Source of the DNA: Bacteroidales bacterium
GTDB taxonomy: Bacteria > Bacteroidota > Bacteroidia > Bacteroidales > UBA932
Reading direction: 5' to 3'
Length of the DNA: 17,832 nt
NCBI GenBank assembly: GCA_017461285.1
Contig: JAFTYS010000039.1
Coordinates: forward strand, 1-17,832
Part shown: positions 14,563 to 17,832 of the stretch, piece by piece
Numbering within the stretch: the stretch's first letter is position 1
Layout: every line of letters starts with the position of its first letter
Position numbers and translations under genes: made by a program
Notes under the pieces: generated by a model
Seen by the model: only the letters and a program-made list of their open reading frames with translations
Database searches by the model: none
What the model was told of the DNA's origin: nothing

Positions 14563-15887
14563 TGGAAAGAAAGCTGGAGATAATGGCTCCGGCAGGCAAT
14601 TTCGAGTGCCTGCATGCAGCCATACAGGGAGGAGCGGACTCGGTATATTTCGGGGTGGAGAAGCTGAACATGCGATCGCATTCGGCCAACAACTTCAAGA
14701 TGACCGACCTCGCGGAAATCGTACGCATCTGCTCTGAATATGGAGTCAAGACATATCTGACCCTCAACATAGTCCTCTACAACGAGGACATCGAGGACAT
14801 GAAGCGCACTCTGGAGGCGGCCAAGGAGGCCGGGATCACTGCCGTGATCGCCTCCGACATGGCCACGATAATGTATGCCCGCCAGATAGGCGTGGAGGTA
14901 CATATCTCCACACAGCTCAGCATCTCGAACGCCGAAGCCCTGCGTTTCTACGCACAGTTCGCAGACGTCATAGTGCTGGCCCGCGAGCTCAACCTAGGAC
15001 AGGTGAAGGAAATCAAGGCCGTCATAGACCGCGATCATATCTGCGGTCCTTCCGGCCGTCTCGTGGAGATAGAGATGTTCGCCCATGGAGCGCTCTGCAT
15101 GGCCATTTCCGGCAAATGCTACCTCAGCCTGCACGAATACGGAGCTTCGGCAAACAGAGGTTCATGCTACCAGCTCTGCCGCCGTGCCTACAAGGTCCAG
15201 GACCGCGAGACCGGAATGGAGCTCGAGATCGACAACAAATACATAATGTCGCCTAAGGACCTCTGTACCATCGAGTTCATGGACAAGATCATCGATGCAG
15301 GAGTCACTGTCTTCAAGATCGAGGGGCGTGCCCGCTCCGCAGAATATGTGAAGCGCGTGGCTTCATGCTACAGACGCGCAGCGGATGCAGTCTGCAACGG
15401 AACATATACTGCGGAACTCGGAGCCTCATTCAAGAAGGAACTCGAAGATGTGTTCAACAGAGGGTTCTGGGACGGCTATTACCAGGGAGCCCGTCTCGGA
15501 GAGTGGTGCGACGTCTACGGCAGCACATCGACACGAAAGAAGGTCTACTGCGGCAAGATCACGAACTGGTTCGGAAAGCTCGGCGTCGCGGAAATCCTTG
15601 TAGAGTCGACAACTCTGACTGTCGGGGACAAGATTCTCATCATCGGTCCTACTTCGGGATGCATAGAATACACGGTACCTGAGATCAGGGTCGACCTGAA
15701 ACCGGTCCAGGAAGCATCCAAAGGCACATACTGCTCTATCGCCATAGACTGGAGCAAGGTGGTTCCCGGAGCCCGCGAAGAGGCGATGAGCCTCTGCGGC
15801 GACGGATGCAACGAAGTTGCCTGCAAAGCCATCGAAGAGACCCGCCTCCGCCGCAGCGACAAGGTCTACATCTGGAGAGAGGAATAG
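14562..15887 (+). CDS. U32-family protein, TrhP/YegQ-like tRNA uridine hydroxylation factor
   Basis: The 441-residue product begins LEIMAPAGNFECLHAAIQGG, typical of the U32 family, and contains HISTQLSISN (114-123) and FKIEGR (251-256). Four cysteines with spacing C-x6-C-x15-C-x3-C (Cys179, Cys186, Cys202, Cys206) match the iron-sulfur cluster positions of TrhP/RlhA/UbiU-type proteins. Length and the C-terminal small beta domain (about 355-441) agree with E. coli TrhP (YegQ), which makes 5-hydroxyuridine at the tRNA wobble position using prephenate. The old peptidase or collagenase label is not supported by any protease motif. The start overlaps the preceding stop by one base. An RlhA-like role on 23S rRNA or another hydroxylation role is the main alternative. 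The gene ends with TAG, three bases before a convergent gene's stop. Confidence 0.85.
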   Translation: MERKLEIMAPAGNFECLHAAIQGGADSVYFGVEKLNMRSHSANNFKMTDLAEIVRICSEYGVKTYLTLNIVLYNEDIEDMKRTLEAAKEAGITAVIASDMATIMYARQIGVEVHISTQLSISNAEALRFYAQFADVIVLARELNLGQVKEIKAVIDRDHICGPSGRLVEIEMFAHGALCMAISGKCYLSLHEYGASANRGSCYQLCRRAYKVQDRETGMELEIDNKYIMSPKDLCTIEFMDKIIDAGVTVFKIEGRARSAEYVKRVASCYRRAADAVCNGTYTAELGASFKKELEDVFNRGFWDGYYQGARLGEWCDVYGSTSTRKKVYCGKITNWFGKLGVAEILVESTTLTVGDKILIIGPTSGCIEYTVPEIRVDLKPVQEASKGTYCSIAIDWSKVVPGAREEAMSLCGDGCNEVACKAIEETRLRRSDKVYIWREE

Positions 15888-15898
15888 CCGCTATTTCT
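15880..15898. terminator. Small palindrome over two convergent stop codons, possible bidirectional terminator
   Basis: AGGAATAG (15880-15887) pairs with CTATTTCT (15891-15898) across the three-base loop CCG, with one G-T pair. Both flanking genes end in TAG within the two arms. The stem is short and lacks a T-run. Confidence 0.3.
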
Positions 15899-17369
15899 GG
15901 TCGTCGTACACCTTCCGGATATACCGCATGAGCTCTACGGTATTGTTTATGCCCAGCTTCTTGTATATATTGAGCTTATGAACCTCGACTGTCCTGTGGG
16001 AAATGCCGAGCCTGTCCGCTATCTCTTTGTTTATAAGACCTCCGGCACAAAGTTCTGCAACCTGCATTTCCCTTTTGGTGAGTTTTATTTCAGGCATGGC
16101 ATCCGTAGCGGATGTTATTGAAATTATTTCATCAGTAGCCTCTTTCGGGATCTTGGTCTTCGCTATGGCAAGAAGCCTGTCCTTATCCAGGTTTGCCTTG
16201 ACAAGAAGCGCATTCTTTTCCGCCATCGCCTTCGCAGCCTTGTTCTTTAACACGGCCAGGAATGCGCCTGCAGCCGTAAGGGCGGCGAACAGCACCAGCA
16301 CAACAGAAATATATATGATCCTGTTCTTCTGAAGCACAATGGTCTGCTCCTTCTTCAATGTATCATACTTTACATTAAAGTGCTGCATGAGCTCTGCCGT
16401 CCTGTCGCTGTTCAGTTCGTTCTGAAGGTCGACATATCGCTCAAGATGCAGCAGTCCCTTACCCTTCTGAGTGTCCCTGTACATCTGCCACAGGTCTTTC
16501 CTCACTCTTGACTCTATATACTTGTTGCCGGTATCCGTGCACACTTCCAGACATTCCTCGTATGCCTTTTCCGCAGCGGAAACTTCTCCCGCCTCAAAAG
16601 CGATCTCTCCGATCTGTGCAAGAGATATTGCAAGAGAGTTCAGATTATTGCCATCCCGGAATACAGGAACGGCCTTTTCCAGCTCCTCGCGAGCCTGGCC
16701 ATCCTGTCCCATTTCCATAAGAATGCCAGCCTTCTGGCTTCTTCTGACCGCAACCTTGTCCCATCTGCCGTCAGTACTGTCCATCTGAAGAGCGGCCTCT
16801 GCAAACTCAAGAGCCTGCGCTGCCTCCCCCAGCTTCAGGTAAATCTCGGAAGCCACTCCATACCTGACCGCCAGATAGGGTCTGCGATTGAGCTTCCTTT
16901 CCAGTCCGATCGCCTCATCAATATACTTTCGTGCCGTAACCGCATCTCCATGAGTCATATACAGGCCGGCAATATTGTTCAGAGACGAGCTTATGTATTC
17001 GTCATCGCCATTCCTGCGGTCAATAAGAAGGCACTCTTCCGCATATCTTATGGCTGCAGCCAGATCCCCTTTCAGTCGGGCGACGGCACTTGCCAGACTA
17101 AGACAGTCGGCACGCAACATCATATCTGACGGCTCCTTTTCCAAAGCATTTTCCAGAGAATGTGCAGAAAGATCGAGAAGACTTACTCCATATGCCCAGT
17201 CTGCCAGACAGTAGTCTGCTCCGGCATCTGCATCGGCCGGATAGTCCTCTGCCGCCATCCGGCGGCATTCGCTATACACGGAATCAATGACATACTTGTC
17301 ACAATATGAAGAATAGAGTTCCTGCGGAATATCCGCAATGATCAGAAGTATAGTTAACAACAAGGACAT
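15891..17369 (-). CDS. Membrane-anchored TPR protein with C-terminal LuxR-type DNA-binding domain
   Basis: The 492-residue product begins with a hydrophobic signal segment (MSLLLTILLIIADI). TPR-like helical repeats follow from about 45 to 315 (for example NNIAGLYMTHGDAVTARKYI and AQIGEIAFEAGEVSAAEKAY). One membrane segment lies at about 351-374, then a short coiled linker, and a LuxR/GerE helix-turn-helix at about 428-490 (LTKREMQVAELCAGGLINKE, then SHRTVEVHKLNIYKKLGI). If the first segment is a cleaved signal peptide, the TPRs face the periplasm and the helix-turn-helix the cytoplasm, which would make it a one-piece sensor-regulator common in Bacteroidota. Receptor ligand and target genes are unknown. 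The divergent BACON-type lipoprotein gene 170 bp away is a plausible target. A perfect -7 element precedes the start. Confidence 0.88.
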   Translation of the reverse strand: MSLLLTILLIIADIPQELYSSYCDKYVIDSVYSECRRMAAEDYPADADAGADYCLADWAYGVSLLDLSAHSLENALEKEPSDMMLRADCLSLASAVARLKGDLAAAIRYAEECLLIDRRNGDDEYISSSLNNIAGLYMTHGDAVTARKYIDEAIGLERKLNRRPYLAVRYGVASEIYLKLGEAAQALEFAEAALQMDSTDGRWDKVAVRRSQKAGILMEMGQDGQAREELEKAVPVFRDGNNLNSLAISLAQIGEIAFEAGEVSAAEKAYEECLEVCTDTGNKYIESRVRKDLWQMYRDTQKGKGLLHLERYVDLQNELNSDRTAELMQHFNVKYDTLKKEQTIVLQKNRIIYISVVLVLFAALTAAGAFLAVLKNKAAKAMAEKNALLVKANLDKDRLLAIAKTKIPKEATDEIISITSATDAMPEIKLTKREMQVAELCAGGLINKEIADRLGISHRTVEVHKLNIYKKLGINNTVELMRYIRKVYDDQK

Positions 17370-17391
17370 GACATAAATTAATATGATTATA

Positions 17392-17399
17392 CAAATTTA
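17392..17399 (-). promoter_or_regulatory. -7 element for the TPR-LuxR gene
   Basis: The minus strand reads TAAATTTG, an exact TAnnTTTG match. It lies 22 bp before ATG 17369, predicting a leader of about 17 nt. No TTTG at the -33 position was found. Confidence 0.5.
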
Positions 17400-17515
17400 A
17401 TTATTATATGGACGAATCTGATCAGATGTAAACGGATTTATGTAAGTAAATATACTTAATTTGACACTTAGAGCCTACTGCAATCATCAGTTTTATGTAT
17501 ATTTAACTACTGATC

Positions 17516-17524
17516 TATAATTTG
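17516..17524 (+). promoter_or_regulatory. Weak candidate promoter element for the BACON-type lipoprotein gene
   Basis: TATAATTTG resembles TAnnTTTG with one extra base. It lies 15 bp before ATG 17540, which would leave almost no leader. The rest of 17400-17539 is very AT-rich with no clear TAnnTTTG on the plus strand. Confidence 0.2.
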
Positions 17525-17539
17525 ATACGACTAAATTCA

Positions 17540-17832
17540 ATGGTTATGAAAAGACTTGTTTTATTGACATTTCTGATACCTTTCCTTTTTGCATCCTGCA
17601 ACAAGGAACCAGAGATGGAACCGGTTCTTACCGTTTCACATAGTTCAATCGATGCTCCTGCCGAAGGCAGCAGCACCACCATCAAGTTGCTTTGCAATAA
17701 CAAATGGACCGTATCTGCCCCTGACTGGTGTACTGTAAGTCCGTCAGGAGGTGAAGGAAATGAAAAGGAAGTTCAGGTCACAGTGACCGTAAAGGAAAAC
17801 GCCGCATATGATGGCCGTTCCGGCAGCATTAC
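17540..17832 (+). CDS. Lipoprotein with N-terminal BACON-like domain (C-terminus outside window)
   Basis: The frame from ATG 17540 is open to the right edge (97 codons). MVMKRLVLLTFLIPFLFASC is a lipoprotein signal peptide with lipobox FASC (Cys20), followed by NKEPEMEP. Residues about 28-97 look like a BACON/Ig-like domain: LTVSHSSIDAPAEG, then KWTVSAPDWCTVSPSGG, and YDGRSGSI as in the usual repeated strand. BACON domains occur on Bacteroidota surface lipoproteins, glycan hydrolases and mucin-associated proteins. The rest of the protein, which would decide the function, is missing. ATG 17546 (second Met, beginning MKRLVLL) is an equally good start. The gene is divergent from the TPR-LuxR regulator. 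Confidence 0.8.
   Translation, partial: MVMKRLVLLTFLIPFLFASCNKEPEMEPVLTVSHSSIDAPAEGSSTTIKLLCNNKWTVSAPDWCTVSPSGGEGNEKEVQVTVTVKENAAYDGRSGSI

Noticed and set aside
14562..15887. U32 gene as a collagenase-type protease
   Set aside because: No protease catalytic motif is visible. The four-Cys pattern and overall match point to the iron-sulfur hydroxylation branch (TrhP/RlhA).
17411..17437. A further LytTR-type site (GACGAAT at 17411, ACGGAT-like unit about 20 bp later)
   Set aside because: Only the first unit matches the 7510-7560 core. The second is degenerate and the period is 20, not 21. It may be chance in AT-rich DNA.

Overview
The window comes from a Bacteroidota chromosome, most likely an uncultured or gut-type member of the Bacteroidales. 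The evidence is a SusC/SusD/SusE-type outer-membrane glycan uptake set, a lipoprotein with a BACON-like domain, a membrane-anchored TPR-LuxR regulator, A-rich translation starts instead of strong Shine-Dalgarno sites, and several promoters with the Bacteroides-type -7 element TAnnTTTG. I cannot name the genus. TAG, TAA and TGA all serve as normal stops.

Left part (1-7423, minus strand): an apparent operon read right to left. It encodes an MFS sugar transporter of the SLC45/maltose-sucrose type, then a SusC TonB-dependent transporter, a SusD lipoprotein, and a SusE/SusF-like surface glycan-binding lipoprotein that runs off the left edge. Together these would bind a glycan at the cell surface, import oligosaccharides across the outer membrane, and carry a sugar across the inner membrane. 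No glycoside hydrolase is visible. The transporter frame is interrupted by an in-frame TAG ten codons after its best start, where I recall relatives having a Gln codon; an ATG follows the TAG directly.

Centre (7424-9744): divergent from that operon is a two-gene LytS/LytTR two-component system. The roughly 190-bp shared intergenic region holds three direct repeats with an exact 21-bp period (9-bp half-sites, 12-bp spacers). This is the known spacing of LytTR operators. I infer that this system controls the transporter-susCDE operon, and perhaps itself, in place of SusR, a hybrid two-component regulator or an anti-sigma/ECF pair. This is the most interesting signal in the window.

Right-centre (9746-13478, minus strand): rsgA, a DinF-type MATE transporter and an OPA-family (GlpT/UhpC-like) MFS transporter lie close together as an apparent operon. 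The last gene converges on the response regulator with one base between stop codons. At 13479-13584 two back-to-back promoters separate rsgA from a plus-strand pair: a polyprenyl diphosphate synthase and a U32-family TrhP-like tRNA hydroxylation protein, overlapping by one base.

Right end (15891-17832): a TPR-LuxR regulator on the minus strand, convergent with the U32 gene, and, divergent from it, the start of a BACON-type lipoprotein cut by the window edge. No gene-free stretch exceeds about 190 bp. I saw no rRNA, tRNA, insertion sequence, CRISPR array or phage gene.
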